A stretch of 64,000 bases of DNA, taken from the NCBI GenBank assembly GCA_007121455.1, contig SKKN01000006.1:1-64000 (forward strand), written 5' to 3'. This stretch comes from Gemmatimonadota bacterium (lineage in GTDB: Bacteria > Gemmatimonadota > Gemmatimonadetes > Longimicrobiales > Gaopeijiaceae). The position numbers and the translations under genes are program-made. Below, piece after piece: positions 33,724-43,395 of this stretch (its first letter is position 1; every line of letters starts with the position of its first letter). Under the pieces are notes generated by a model. The model was not told the DNA's origin. It searched no databases and saw nothing but the letters and a program-made list of their open reading frames with translations.

Positions 33724-34902
33724 GTGCGCCTGAGCCACCTCTCCCTTCGAAGCTTTCGAAACCTCGGCGACCAGGCTTTCGCGGTGCCATCCGAGGGGTT
33801 CGCCCTCGTGGGAGACAACGCCCACGGAAAGTCGAACCTGCTGGAAGCCGTCTATTACCTCGAGACGTTCCGCTCCTTCAGGGGGGCTCGTGACCGGCAG
33901 CTCATCGCGTTCGGTTATCCCTTCTTCCGAATTGAGGGAGAGCTCACCTCGCCGGAACCGGATCGTGGCGGGACGCGTGTGGCGGCGGCGTACGAAAGGA
34001 GCACGGCTCGGAAGAAGGTCGTGGTGGACGGGGTGGAGGTCGAGCGGCTCGGAGACGGGATCGGCCACGTCGGCGCCGTCATCTTCTCTCCTGCCGACAT
34101 CACGCTCGTCAGCTCCGGGCCGTCCGAGCGGCGCCGCTTTCTCGACATCCTCCTCTCGCTGAATGCCCGGGGCTACCTCGACCACCTTCAGCGCTACCGA
34201 CAGGCGTTGGAGAGGAGAAACGTGGCGCTCCGGAGAGGGGAGCCCCCTGCGGCCGTCTCTCCATGGAACGCCCCCCTCCTGCGCCATGGATCGGCGGTCA
34301 CGGAGCTTCGCCTCGATTGGGTGCGGACGTATGAACGGAGCTTCCGCGCTACGTATGAAGCGGTCTCGGGAGGAGCTTCCGCCTGGATGGAGTACCGGTG
34401 CAGCTTCGAGCTTCCGAATTCACCTCCGTCGGCGGGGATGGCGGAGGAGTCTCCCGGGGTGTTTGTCGCCGCCGGGCCTGGACGGGGTGAGGTTGCAGAG
34501 GCGTTCGAGGACGCTCTGCTGCGATCTGCGGAGAGAGAGCGCCGAAGGGGCTGGACGGTGGTGGGGCCGCATCGCGACGACGTGTTCATCGGCCTCGGAA
34601 GCCCGGAGGAGGGGCTGGATCTCCGACAGTTCGGGTCGGGCGGGCAGCGTCGGACGGCGGCTCTGGCCCTGCGGCTGGTAGAGGGCGAGACGATCCGACA
34701 GGTTCGCAAGCGAGCACCGATCATCTTGATGGACGATGTGTTCGCGGAACTCGACGAGGGACGCTCCGAGAGGCTCCTGTCCTTGCTGGACGAGCAGGCG
34801 ATCGGCCAGGTCCTGCTCACCGCTCCGAAGGACGCGGACATCCGCCTGAGGGCGGATACCCTTCCGAGGTGGCGGATCCGGTCGGGGGAGGTGTCGACGT
34901 GA
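33724..34902 (+). CDS. recF: DNA replication and repair protein RecF
   Basis: A 392-residue SMC-like ATPase that loads RecA at single-strand gaps with RecO and RecR. Walker A is GDNAHGKSN, the ABC-type signature FGSGGQRR, Walker B IILMDDVFAELD. The N-terminal HLSLRSFRNL and the central ERRRFLD segment also match. The GTG start at 33724 lies at the domain edge. It is followed by dciA with a GTGA overlap and then gyrB, a grouping often found near the replication origin; dnaA and dnaN are not in the window. Confidence 0.95.
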   Translation: MRLSHLSLRSFRNLGDQAFAVPSEGFALVGDNAHGKSNLLEAVYYLETFRSFRGARDRQLIAFGYPFFRIEGELTSPEPDRGGTRVAAAYERSTARKKVVVDGVEVERLGDGIGHVGAVIFSPADITLVSSGPSERRRFLDILLSLNARGYLDHLQRYRQALERRNVALRRGEPPAAVSPWNAPLLRHGSAVTELRLDWVRTYERSFRATYEAVSGGASAWMEYRCSFELPNSPPSAGMAEESPGVFVAAGPGRGEVAEAFEDALLRSAERERRRGWTVVGPHRDDVFIGLGSPEEGLDLRQFGSGGQRRTAALALRLVEGETIRQVRKRAPIILMDDVFAELDEGRSERLLSLLDEQAIGQVLLTAPKDADIRLRADTLPRWRIRSGEVST

Positions 34903-35213
34903 CGCCGCCTGACGGAGAAGGGCCGGACCGCGTTGGGCGAGTCCTCGAGAAGGTGCTCGATCGCCTCGGGATCCGGCAGGAGATCGCCGACCAGGAGGTC
35001 CTCCACCGATGGGATGAGCTGGTCGGCGACCGGATCGCAGAGGTGGCGCGGCCACGTGCGCTGGCCAGGGGCGTCCTGTTCGTCGAGGTGCGTTCCAGCG
35101 CATGGCTGAATGAGCTGAACCTGATGAAGCCCCAACTCCTTTCCAGGGTACGCGCCGACACCGACTCGACGCCGGTCGAGAAGATCGTATTCACCCTGGA
35201 AGAGCGGAGGTGA
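34899..35213 (+). CDS. DciA-like (DUF721) protein
   Basis: A 104-residue protein of the DUF721/DciA family: RVGRVLEKVLDRLGI, then VLHRWDELVGDRIAEVARPRAL and LFVEVRSSAWLNELNLMKPQLL. DciA is the ancestral loader of the DnaB helicase in bacteria that lack DnaC. The GTG at 34899 overlaps the recF stop and is preferred to an in-frame GTG 30 bases earlier. Context between recF and gyrB supports a replication role. Confidence 0.85.
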   Translation: MTPPDGEGPDRVGRVLEKVLDRLGIRQEIADQEVLHRWDELVGDRIAEVARPRALARGVLFVEVRSSAWLNELNLMKPQLLSRVRADTDSTPVEKIVFTLEERR

Positions 35214-35306
35214 TCGATAGGAGCGAACGTGGCTGAATAGCTACGAATCTGTTAAATTTACCCGGCTGCGTACCGAACCCCCGAAATTCGAAAAAAGGGA
35301 CTCTCG

Positions 35307-37250
35307 ATGACGGACAAGAGTATCGAGATGAAATCCGGCGAGTACATGGCCGGCCAGATCCAGGTCCTGAAAGGGCTGGAGGCCGTCCGCAAACGACCCG
35401 GCATGTACATCGGATCGACCTCGGCTCGAGGGCTGCACCACCTCGTCTACGAAGTGGTGGACAACTCGATCGACGAGGCGATGGCCGGGTTCTGCACCCA
35501 CATCGAAGTCGCGGTGCATGCTGACGACTCGGTCACCGTCATCGACGATGGACGGGGCATTCCCGTGGACATCCACCCGACGGAGAAGGTCCCCGGGGTG
35601 GAGCTTGCCATGACCGCCCTACACGCAGGGGGAAAGTTCGACAAGAACAGCTACAAGGTTTCGGGCGGCCTCCACGGCGTCGGCGTGAGTGTGGTCAACG
35701 CCCTTTCGGAGTCTCTCGAGGTCGAGGTACGCCGGGACGGGCGCCTCTACCGGCAGCAGTACGAGAAAGGAATCAAGACGACGGGAGTGGAGAACCTCGG
35801 CGAGGCTGAAGGAAGAGGCACTCGAGTCTGGTTCAAGCCGGACCCCGAGATCTTCACCGAGCTGGTCTATAAATTCGAGACCCTCTCGAGTCGCCTTCGA
35901 GAGCTTGCGTTCCTGAACAAGGGGCTCAAGATCACGATCCGGGACGAGCGTCCCGATGACCCCGTCGAGGAGACGTACGTGTACGAAGGGGGCCTCGCGT
36001 CCTTCGTGGAGTACCTCCGGGGACCTCGCCAGCCTCTACACGAGAAGCCCGGTTACTTCGAGGCGAAGAGACCGGAGGCGGAGATCGAGCTCGCGTTCCA
36101 GTACGATGAGGGTTTCTCCGAAAACACCCACACCTTCGTGAACAACATCAACACGCACGAAGGGGGTACCCATGTGACCGGCCTGAAGGCCGCCCTCACC
36201 CGGACGATCAACGACTACGCCCGAAAGAACAATCTGCTGAAGAAGGCGGACGAGACCCTTTCCGGGGACGATGTTCGGGAAGGCCTGACCCTGGTCCTGT
36301 CCGTGCGCGTCATGGAGCCGCAGTTCGAGGGGCAGACAAAGACGAAGCTGGGGAACTCCGAGGTGCGTGGGGCCGTCGAGGCGGCAGTCAACGAGCAGTT
36401 GGCGATCTTTCTCGACGAGCACCCGAAGGCCGCGCGTGCGATCGTGGAGAAGTCTCTCCAGGCTGCGCGCGCTCGGGACGCGGCTCGCAAGGCGAGAGAC
36501 CTTGCCAGGAAGAAGAATGCGCTGGAGGGTGGGGTTCTTCCGGGTAAGCTGGCGGATTGCTCCCTGAGCGATCCCTCGATGACCGAGATCTACATCGTGG
36601 AGGGGGACTCCGCAGGGGGGTCGGCGAAGCAGGGGCGCGATCGTTCGTACCAAGCGATCCTTCCCATCAAGGGGAAGATCCTGAACGTCGAGCGGGCCCG
36701 GATCGACAAGGTCCTGTCCAATACCGAAATCCGGGCCATGATCACCGCGATCGGCACCGGCATCAAGGACGACTTCGAGCTCGACTCCGCTCGATACCAC
36801 AAGGTCATCATCATGACGGACGCAGACGTCGATGGAGCGCATATCCGGACGCTTCTGTTGACCTTCTTCTTCCGGCAGATGCGGGAGCTGATCGAGGCCG
36901 GCTACATCTACATTGCCCAGCCCCCCTTGTACCGGGTTCAGAAGGGTCGGGACGAACACTATGCGTATTCCGAGGCACAGCGGCAGGAGATCATCAAGCG
37001 CCTCACCAACGGAAAGGGCGAGGACGCAAGAGGCCTCAACGTCCAGCGATACAAGGGACTCGGAGAGATGAACCCCGACCAGCTCTGGAAGACGACCATG
37101 GATCCGGAGACCCGCACCGTCTTCCAGGTGACCATGGAGAGTGCCGCGTCGGCGGACTCGATCTTTGCCCGCCTCATGGGCGACGATGTGGAGCCGAGGC
37201 GCCAGTTCATCGAGAAGAACGCGAAGTACGTGAAAAACCTGGACGTCTGA
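35307..37250 (+). CDS. gyrB: DNA gyrase subunit B
   Basis: A 647-residue type IIA topoisomerase ATPase subunit that introduces negative supercoils with GyrA. Features: GHKL ATPase motifs ([33 protein letters not shown]), the transducer, the TOPRIM motifs ([32 protein letters not shown]) and the C-terminal [11 protein letters not shown] motif. The length is that of the short gyrases lacking the 170-residue enterobacterial insertion. The start ATG has AAAAAAGGGA before it. It is 93 bases after dciA. Confidence 0.97.
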   Translation: MTDKSIEMKSGEYMAGQIQVLKGLEAVRKRPGMYIGSTSARGLHHLVYEVVDNSIDEAMAGFCTHIEVAVHADDSVTVIDDGRGIPVDIHPTEKVPGVELAMTALHAGGKFDKNSYKVSGGLHGVGVSVVNALSESLEVEVRRDGRLYRQQYEKGIKTTGVENLGEAEGRGTRVWFKPDPEIFTELVYKFETLSSRLRELAFLNKGLKITIRDERPDDPVEETYVYEGGLASFVEYLRGPRQPLHEKPGYFEAKRPEAEIELAFQYDEGFSENTHTFVNNINTHEGGTHVTGLKAALTRTINDYARKNNLLKKADETLSGDDVREGLTLVLSVRVMEPQFEGQTKTKLGNSEVRGAVEAAVNEQLAIFLDEHPKAARAIVEKSLQAARARDAARKARDLARKKNALEGGVLPGKLADCSLSDPSMTEIYIVEGDSAGGSAKQGRDRSYQAILPIKGKILNVERARIDKVLSNTEIRAMITAIGTGIKDDFELDSARYHKVIIMTDADVDGAHIRTLLLTFFFRQMRELIEAGYIYIAQPPLYRVQKGRDEHYAYSEAQRQEIIKRLTNGKGEDARGLNVQRYKGLGEMNPDQLWKTTMDPETRTVFQVTMESAASADSIFARLMGDDVEPRRQFIEKNAKYVKNLDV

Positions 37251-37359
37251 AGGCGTCGAGTCGGACATGTCGAGCGGGTATCGCGGTGGCCAGGCACCGT
37301 CCTTGCACTGACTCACCAGTTCCACCGGCGAACCAGCGGTCCCGAATGGAGATCGAGTG

Positions 37360-38106
37360 ATGCATCACCCCGGGACCCACCGCGCGCGTTCGTCCAGGCA
37401 TCCCAAACCCGTCGGCGGCCGTCTGTCTCCGCTTCCCTTCCTCATCCTGGCGGCGATCGCGCTTGGCTTGACCGCGGCCCCTTCGCTCGAAGCGCAGGTC
37501 GCCGAGCCCCTCACGGTTCGGGTGATCCCTCAGGTGGGGCTCTACGCTCCGATGGCCGACCTCGGCGAGATCCGGGACGACGATCAGACCGTGGTCGAGG
37601 CCGGCCGTCGCAGCTCGAGCCTCGCGTGGGGTCTTGGCCTCGAGTTCGCCGTGCGACCTGAAGGGACCGCTCTCAGGGTTCAAGGCCTGTATGCAACGAA
37701 CGCGGACGTGCCGATCGGAGGCTTCGATTGTCCCGAGTGCGTCGGCCGGAGCACGGTGCTGGCCGGGACGGTCGCGGCCGTGATCCGGCCGGTGCCGCGC
37801 CTTCTCGTGGTCCAACCCCACTTCATCGTCGGGCTGGGGGGGAAACAGTACAACTTCGAACCGGACTTCGTGGAAGGGGAGACGTGGCGCGCCGTCCTGA
37901 GGGACCAGTTGCGGCCCACCTTCCAGACCGGCGTCGGCGCGGAGGTCCATTTCCTCGGTCTCCCTACGCAATGGGAGCTGATCGGCCTGGTCTCGACCTT
38001 CCGGACCGGCGAGACGGATGAAATCGGCCTGGATCCCGGCCTCGAAGGAGATCGAACCGTCCAGACGGACCTCTTCCTCACGCTCGCGATCCCGTTCGGA
38101 GGTTGA
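37360..38106 (+). CDS. outer-membrane beta-barrel-like protein
   Basis: A 248-residue exported protein with a long signal peptide (cleavage probably after LEAQ, near residue 46) and alternating amphipathic strands typical of an eight-stranded OmpA/OmpW-like barrel: RVIPQVGLYAPM, SLAWGLGLEFAVRP, ALRVQGLYA, FIVGLGGKQYNF, WELIGLVSTFR and a final LFLTLAIPFGG. No named family is recognised. ATG 37360 is preferred over GTG 37357, with GGAGATC upstream. It stands alone between gyrB and the damaged mgtE. Confidence 0.7.
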   Translation: MHHPGTHRARSSRHPKPVGGRLSPLPFLILAAIALGLTAAPSLEAQVAEPLTVRVIPQVGLYAPMADLGEIRDDDQTVVEAGRRSSSLAWGLGLEFAVRPEGTALRVQGLYATNADVPIGGFDCPECVGRSTVLAGTVAAVIRPVPRLLVVQPHFIVGLGGKQYNFEPDFVEGETWRAVLRDQLRPTFQTGVGAEVHFLGLPTQWELIGLVSTFRTGETDEIGLDPGLEGDRTVQTDLFLTLAIPFGG

Positions 38107-38352
38107 GCCTGGGGGACAACGCCGGCCGGGCCCTCACTTCACTCCCGTGAGCTCCGGACGGGGGGCGACCTCGGACGGCTTGACCTCGGTTCCACCCCCG
38201 CCCAAGTTCGTCCCGCCCGTCGAATTCCCTCCCCGAGTCGTCCAGGTAGAACGGTTCCGGGACGGGAGACCTGATCCCTGACTTCAGTTCCGGAGCGCCC
38301 CGCTCGTGCTTCTCGTCGCGATGCACGGGAGTGTCCGGCGGAGACCTGTGGT

Positions 38353-39415
38353 ATGCTCCTCCTCCCCGATGCCATAAGTGGACATGCCGAGGCGATGCGC
38401 GACGCCCTCGAGGAGGGACGGGTCGCGGACGCCGTTGCGGTCGCACCCCGGCTTTCGACGGTTCGGGTGGCGGAGATCCTCGCCAACGCCCCCGCCGAAG
38501 CGACCCATACTGCGATTCGCGCGCTCCCCGAAGGCCAGATCGGAGAGATCCTCGCACGGATGCCTCCCGAGGTTGCCGCCGACATTCTCGATTCGTTCGA
38601 GATCGAGGAGGCGGGGGACCTCTTCCGACGGATCCGGCCGGACTATGCGGCGGACATCTATCATGTCTGGTCCGGTCGTGACGGAGCCCGGGGCGCAGAA
38701 CTGCTGGAAGGGCTAAGAGCCGAACCAGTCCCTCGTTCGTCGTCTCGGGCGGTACCCTCCCGGGAGCGCAGGGTCTCTCATGGTCCTCCGGTATCTCGGC
38801 ATTCACACCGATGCTACGGTCGGGGATGCGTTGACTGCGATCCGCTCGGCGCCGGACGAGGTCGAGCGGACTGCCTATGTCTACGTGCTCGACGATGAGG
38901 ACCGGCCGGTCGGGGTGCTGTCGGTGAGGGATCTCCTCAGCGCACCGCGTGAAGAGCCCGTGCAGCGGATCACGGGTCCCGATGTGGTGGCCGTAGAGGC
39001 TGACGACGAGGCGGTGAAGGCAGCGCAGCTCCTGCGGAACCGTGGCCTCAAGCTGCTTCCCGTCGCCATACGGAGCATCGCCCTGGGTGAGGTCCGCATT
39101 CGGGACTTCTGGCAGGCGGTCCGGAAGGAGGTGGCCGTCGGACTCGTCAATGGCGCCTTCCTGGGGCTCCTCTTCGCGGGCGTCGCAACCCTTCTCGAAG
39201 GGAACCCCTGGCTCGGCCTCGTCGCAGGTGTCGCCCTCGGGATGAACGTTCTCGTCGCGGGTGTGGTGGGCGGAGGGCTCCCGTCCATCATCAAGCGGCT
39301 GGGCAAGGATCCGGCGATGATGACGGGGCCCTTTCTCACTACCGTGACGGACATCACCGGGGTTTCGATCTACCTCGGGCTCAGCACGGTTTTTCTCACG
39401 CAGATCATGGGCTGA
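38353..39415 (+). pseudogene. mgtE: magnesium transporter MgtE, frameshifted and deleted
   Basis: The first frame (38353 on) encodes the MgtE N-terminal helical domain (ALEEGRVADAVAVAP, AEILARMPPEVAADILDSFE). Homology then moves to the +1 frame between about 38714 and 38728, continuing RRLGRYPPGSAGSLM and the first CBS domain to the stop at 39413-39415. A second lesion is seen near 39058-39070: the second CBS domain stops at KLLPV and continues at once with AIRSIALGEVRIRDF, which belongs to the region after the third membrane helix of the pore. About 100-150 residues, including the first pore helices and the GNxGxQS ion-selectivity segment, are missing. The remaining three helices cannot form the normal channel. 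Confidence 0.8.
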
Positions 39416-39535
39416 GATCGGATGCTTCGGGCGCACGGGGCCCCTTTCCCAGCGGTGGTCGACGCGGAGGGCCGGCTCCGGTATAGTGACTCCTCCGCGG
39501 ATGTTCTGGGGGGGATACTCGAAGGGGGAGCGATG

Positions 39536-39886
39536 ATGGCCGAGACCGAGAACGTCGCGAGGCAGCGGGAATGGCCGGGCACGGTGGTGGTGGGGATCCT
39601 CCTGGCAGGCAGCGGGGTGCTCCACCTGCTCGTGGACGCGGCCCTTCCGGGGAGTCGCGCCGTAGGCGCGGGGTATCCACCCTATCTCCTCCTGGCCGCC
39701 GCGGTCGAAGGTGCGTGCGTGTTGGGTCTCTTCCTTCGGAAGCGTTGGTGCATCGTGGCCTACGGGAGCTTCTTCCCTTTTCATCAGCTCGCGGTGCTCA
39801 CGGCGAGCACGTGGAACCCGCTTTCCCTCGGCATCCGCCTCGGAGCGCTCGTGGCGATGATCGGGTCCCGTCGGCACCTCGATTGA
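39536..39886 (+). CDS. small membrane protein, about four helices
   Basis: A 116-residue membrane protein with hydrophobic stretches at roughly residues 15-35, 46-66, 68-85 and 90-110. No conserved motif or family is recognised. ATG 39536 (or 39533) lies behind GGGGGAG. The frame is open back to ATG 39422, whose product MLRAHGAPFPAVVDAEGRL would add a soluble N-terminus; this upstream part may be chance or a remnant of the mgtE region. It precedes the pyrophosphatase gene by 25 bases. Confidence 0.6.
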   Translation: MAETENVARQREWPGTVVVGILLAGSGVLHLLVDAALPGSRAVGAGYPPYLLLAAAVEGACVLGLFLRKRWCIVAYGSFFPFHQLAVLTASTWNPLSLGIRLGALVAMIGSRRHLD

Positions 39887-39911
39887 GGATTCGGTGGAGG
39901 TCTCCGCAGTG

Positions 39912-41606
39912 ATGAGGGCTGCTCGGGCGCCGATCCTCGTATTCGGCCATCGCAATCCCGATGCGGACGCGATCTGCTCCGCGCTCGGGTATGCGGACTT
40001 CAAGCGTCGGGTCACCGGCGAGCGATACCAGGCCGCGCGCTGCGGAAACTCGAACGTCCGGATCGACGCCATCCTCCAGAGGTTTGGCGTCTCCCTGCCG
40101 CCCTTCATCGCCGACGTCACCCCCCGCCTCGGCGACCAGATGGCCCGCGAGCTCGTCACCGCCTCTCCGGAGACCACGTGCGCGGAGGCTCTGCGACTCA
40201 TCGAGCACCACGACATTCAGGCGCTCCCCGTGGTCGTCGATGGAAACCGACTCCAGGGAGTGGTGACGATCTTTCATCTGGGTCAGTACTTCCTCCCTCC
40301 GGTCGGAGAGCCGCGCCAGATGAGGAGGGTTCGCACCTCGATGCGGGCGATCGTCAGCTCCCTCGGTGCCCGGGTCCTCCATCTCGTCGACGAGATGGAG
40401 GTGGAGGACCTCTACGTTCGTGTGGGTGCCATGGACATCCGGACCTTCGAAGGCTTCACGGAACGGGAGGAGATCAGCCCCGAGCGGAGCGTGATCGTCG
40501 TCGGAGACCGCCGCGACATTCAGGAGAGCTCGATACGGATGGGTGTGCGGCTCCTGGTGGTCACGGGAGGTCTTTCGGTCGCCCCGGACGTCGTGGAGGC
40601 CGCCCGAGAAGCAGGCGTCGGCCTGGTCGTCAGTCCATACGATTCCGCGACCACGGCTTGGACCGTTCGGTCAGCGACCACGATCGAAAGCCTGATGTCG
40701 CGGGATTTCGTCGAGTTCCGGCCGGAGGACAGAGTGAGGGAGGTCGTCCGCAGGACGGCGACGATGGGGCCGGCCGTCTTCATGGTCACCACCGACGAGG
40801 GCAGGCTCGCGGGGGTCTTCACACGTCGGGACATCCTCCGGCCGAGCGAGACCCGGATCATCCTCGTGGACCACAACGAGTTGACGCAGGCAGTGCCCGG
40901 AGCGGGGGAGGTCGATATCGTCGAGGTGGTGGACCACCATCGCCTGGGTGATCTGCGGACCCGCAATCCGATCCTCTTCCTGAATCGCCCCGTGGGCTCC
41001 ACCAGCACGATCGTGGCCGACCTCTACCGTCAGGAGTCGCTCGAACCCCCGCGGGAGATCGCCGGTGTGCTCCTGGGCGGGCTCGTGGCCGACACCTTGA
41101 ACCTGAGGAGCCCGACGACCACACCGGTGGATCGTGAGGTGGTGACCTGGCTCGAAGGAAGGGCTGGGATCACGGGAAGCGAGCTTGCGGAGATCGTCTT
41201 CTCCTCCGGTTCCGTCATCCTTCAGAATATCCCGGGCGAGGTCGTGCGGCAGGACCGGAAGGTGTACGAAGAAAGCGGGTGGCGGTTCTCCATCTCCCAG
41301 GTGGAGGAGGTCGGGTTCGAGGACTTCTGGAGTCGCAAGCTCGGGCTGGTCGCTGCGCTCGAGGAGGTGCGGGACGGGGAGTCACTCGATTTTGCCGTGC
41401 TGCTCGTCACCGACGTGAAGAGTCAGGACTCGCTTCTCGTGTATCGAGGGCGACCGGATCTGCTCGAGCGGATCACCTACCCGGTCATCGAGGACGGTGA
41501 GGTATTCGAGTTGGAAGGAGTAGTCAGCCGGAAAAAACAGTTACTTCCCTTCCTCGCGGGAGTGATCTCCGGCGAGCACGCCCGCCAGGATGGGGGCGGG
41601 GCCTGA
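39912..41606 (+). CDS. CBS-domain-containing manganese-dependent inorganic pyrophosphatase (DHH family)
   Basis: A 564-residue family II pyrophosphatase. The DHH core motifs are present: FGHRNPDADAICSA (H13, D17, D19), LVDHNELTQAV and VVDHHRLGD, and a C-terminal DHHA2 domain with the substrate-binding SRKKQ. Between them lies a regulatory insert of about 250 residues with two CBS repeats (CAEALRLIEHHDIQALPVVV, VREVVRRTATMGPAVFMVT) and a DRTGG-like part. Such inserts bind adenine nucleotides or diadenosine polyphosphates and set activity. ATG 39912 has GGAGGT nine bases upstream; GTG 39894 is an alternative. It pulls biosynthesis forward by removing pyrophosphate. Confidence 0.9.
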   Translation: MRAARAPILVFGHRNPDADAICSALGYADFKRRVTGERYQAARCGNSNVRIDAILQRFGVSLPPFIADVTPRLGDQMARELVTASPETTCAEALRLIEHHDIQALPVVVDGNRLQGVVTIFHLGQYFLPPVGEPRQMRRVRTSMRAIVSSLGARVLHLVDEMEVEDLYVRVGAMDIRTFEGFTEREEISPERSVIVVGDRRDIQESSIRMGVRLLVVTGGLSVAPDVVEAAREAGVGLVVSPYDSATTAWTVRSATTIESLMSRDFVEFRPEDRVREVVRRTATMGPAVFMVTTDEGRLAGVFTRRDILRPSETRIILVDHNELTQAVPGAGEVDIVEVVDHHRLGDLRTRNPILFLNRPVGSTSTIVADLYRQESLEPPREIAGVLLGGLVADTLNLRSPTTTPVDREVVTWLEGRAGITGSELAEIVFSSGSVILQNIPGEVVRQDRKVYEESGWRFSISQVEEVGFEDFWSRKLGLVAALEEVRDGESLDFAVLLVTDVKSQDSLLVYRGRPDLLERITYPVIEDGEVFELEGVVSRKKQLLPFLAGVISGEHARQDGGGA

Positions 41607-41621
41607 CTCCCCCGCCCGGCT

Positions 41622-43199
41622 CTACCGACCGGCCCCCGTCATCTGCCGAACCTCCTCCAACCCCTCCGGATACCACTCCGGCCGCTCATCCCTGTTGGCG
41701 ATCTCTACCACGGTATGCGCGATGAGTCGCGCGATCCGCGCGGCTTTGTCGGGATCGACGAAGTCCGGTGTGTCACAAGGCTGGTGGTAGCATTCGTGGA
41801 GCCCGGTGAAGAAAAACAGGGAGGGAATCTCTTTCCGCATGAAGTTGTACTGGTCCGAGCGGTAGAATAGCCGCTGCTCCGGCCACAGGTCGGGAGAAGC
41901 CACCAGTCCCAGCTCGGGCAGCCCTGAATTCACCTCCTCGACGAGCTCTCCGAGAGTCGAGTACTCCTTCCCGATGATCACCACCGTGTCGGCATGGGTG
42001 TCACTTCCCACCATGTCCGCATTGATGTTCGCCACCACGTTCTCGATCGGAATCGTCGGATTGTCCACGAACCATTCGGAACCGAGGAGGCCCTTCTCCT
42101 CCGCGCTCACGTGCGCGAAAACGACGGTACGCCTCGGTGCCTCCGGAAGCGAGCGGAGCGCTCGGGCGACCTCGAGCAGGGCAGTCGTTCCGGATGCGTT
42201 GTCGTCCGCCCCGTTGTAGATGGAGTCTCCCTCCATCGGCTGACCCACGCCCACATGGTCGAAGTGCGCGCTCAGGACGATGTACTCGTCCCGGAGCTCG
42301 GGGTCGCTCCCCGGAATCTTGGCGATCACGTTCGGTGGATAGGCCGTCTGGACCGTGTTGAGCGGAAGCTCCGCGTCGAGGGTCAGCTCCGCGACCGCGG
42401 ATTGGAACGGAGCGCCTTCCGGATGCCGCGCAAGAAAGTCCTCCAACGTCCCGGCCGAGTTGGCGAGCGCCCGCTCCGCCGCATCTCGCGTCAGAAAGAT
42501 CTGTGGGAAAGGCGGGTCGTCACCGAGCATCCATCTCGGCTGAGCGAGCGCTTCGGCCGCCTGTGCCACGCCCTGCTCGGGGAATGCGCCGTCCAGAACG
42601 TGCACCGCCGCCTTTACTCCCGCTTGCTCGGCAAGGCCTGCCTGCTGGTCCGCGCGGACCATGAGCTCCTGACCCCACGGCCCCTGGAGGGGGAAGACGG
42701 CCGCCGCCGAACCGTTCAAGTTCGGTGTCTCATCGGTCGGGTACTCTCCCGCCAGCAGTGCGACGGACCCGCGGATCGGTTCGGCTGAGCCTCCCGAGAG
42801 AAAGAAGTCCTCCCCGAGCCGAAGTCTCTCTTCACCCAGCGTCACCTCCACGTCGCCCGCACCCACGCCCTGGAGCTGAAAAGGGAACCGCTGATAGAAC
42901 GTGTCATCCTCTCCGGCAGGCTCGAGCCCCATCCTTCGGTGCTCGCTCACCAGGTAGGCCGCCGCGGCCTCCAGGCCGGCGCTGGGTGTGTCCCTCCCCC
43001 TCAGGGCGTCGGAGGCGAGGAAATAGATGTGGTTGAAGACGTCTTCCGGCGTGATGATTGCCGAGAAGTCGTCCTCGCTTCGCTCCTGGAGTGCAGCGTC
43101 CTGCGCGGGAGATGCGGGGCTCTGGGCGACCACCGGGACGCTCCACGACAGGCTCACCGCGAGGAGGATCCCCGCAGACACACACGATTTCAAGGTCAT
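41622..43199 (-). CDS. M28-family zinc aminopeptidase, secreted
   Basis: A 525-residue exported peptidase. A signal peptide (residues 1-25, ending VVAQS) is followed by a protease-associated-like insert and the M28 domain with both zinc sites: SAHFDHVG, NGADDNASGTTALLEVA, the catalytic SAEEKGLLGSEWF, NADMVGSDT and the final FTGLHECYHQPCDTPD. Such enzymes release N-terminal residues from peptides in the periplasm or outside. ATG 43199 is set by the signal peptide and GGAAGACGGAA upstream. It is divergent from the sorbosone dehydrogenase-like gene. Confidence 0.9.
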   Translation of the reverse strand: MTLKSCVSAGILLAVSLSWSVPVVAQSPASPAQDAALQERSEDDFSAIITPEDVFNHIYFLASDALRGRDTPSAGLEAAAAYLVSEHRRMGLEPAGEDDTFYQRFPFQLQGVGAGDVEVTLGEERLRLGEDFFLSGGSAEPIRGSVALLAGEYPTDETPNLNGSAAAVFPLQGPWGQELMVRADQQAGLAEQAGVKAAVHVLDGAFPEQGVAQAAEALAQPRWMLGDDPPFPQIFLTRDAAERALANSAGTLEDFLARHPEGAPFQSAVAELTLDAELPLNTVQTAYPPNVIAKIPGSDPELRDEYIVLSAHFDHVGVGQPMEGDSIYNGADDNASGTTALLEVARALRSLPEAPRRTVVFAHVSAEEKGLLGSEWFVDNPTIPIENVVANINADMVGSDTHADTVVIIGKEYSTLGELVEEVNSGLPELGLVASPDLWPEQRLFYRSDQYNFMRKEIPSLFFFTGLHECYHQPCDTPDFVDPDKAARIARLIAHTVVEIANRDERPEWYPEGLEEVRQMTGAGR

Positions 43200-43395
43200 T
43201 TCCGTCTTCCTCCCGTTCAGGCTCTGCCGCCCCGCGGTGGGCCGACACGACGATCGCTGGCGCTGGGGCCGGGCCAGTCGAGTTCTGGCCGCAGAGCTCT
43301 CGCGCCCCGGTGATCCGGAAATGCTACACCGGTTCCTACGAAGGGATTCCCCGCAGGCCACTTGCGGGAAGGACCCCGGGTTCATCGATTCGAAG

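Noticed and set aside
33724-34902. RecF Walker A GDNAHGKSN as a mutated motif
   Set aside because: RecF proteins commonly have GENAQGKTN-like sequences; the essential Gly, Lys and Ser/Thr are present.
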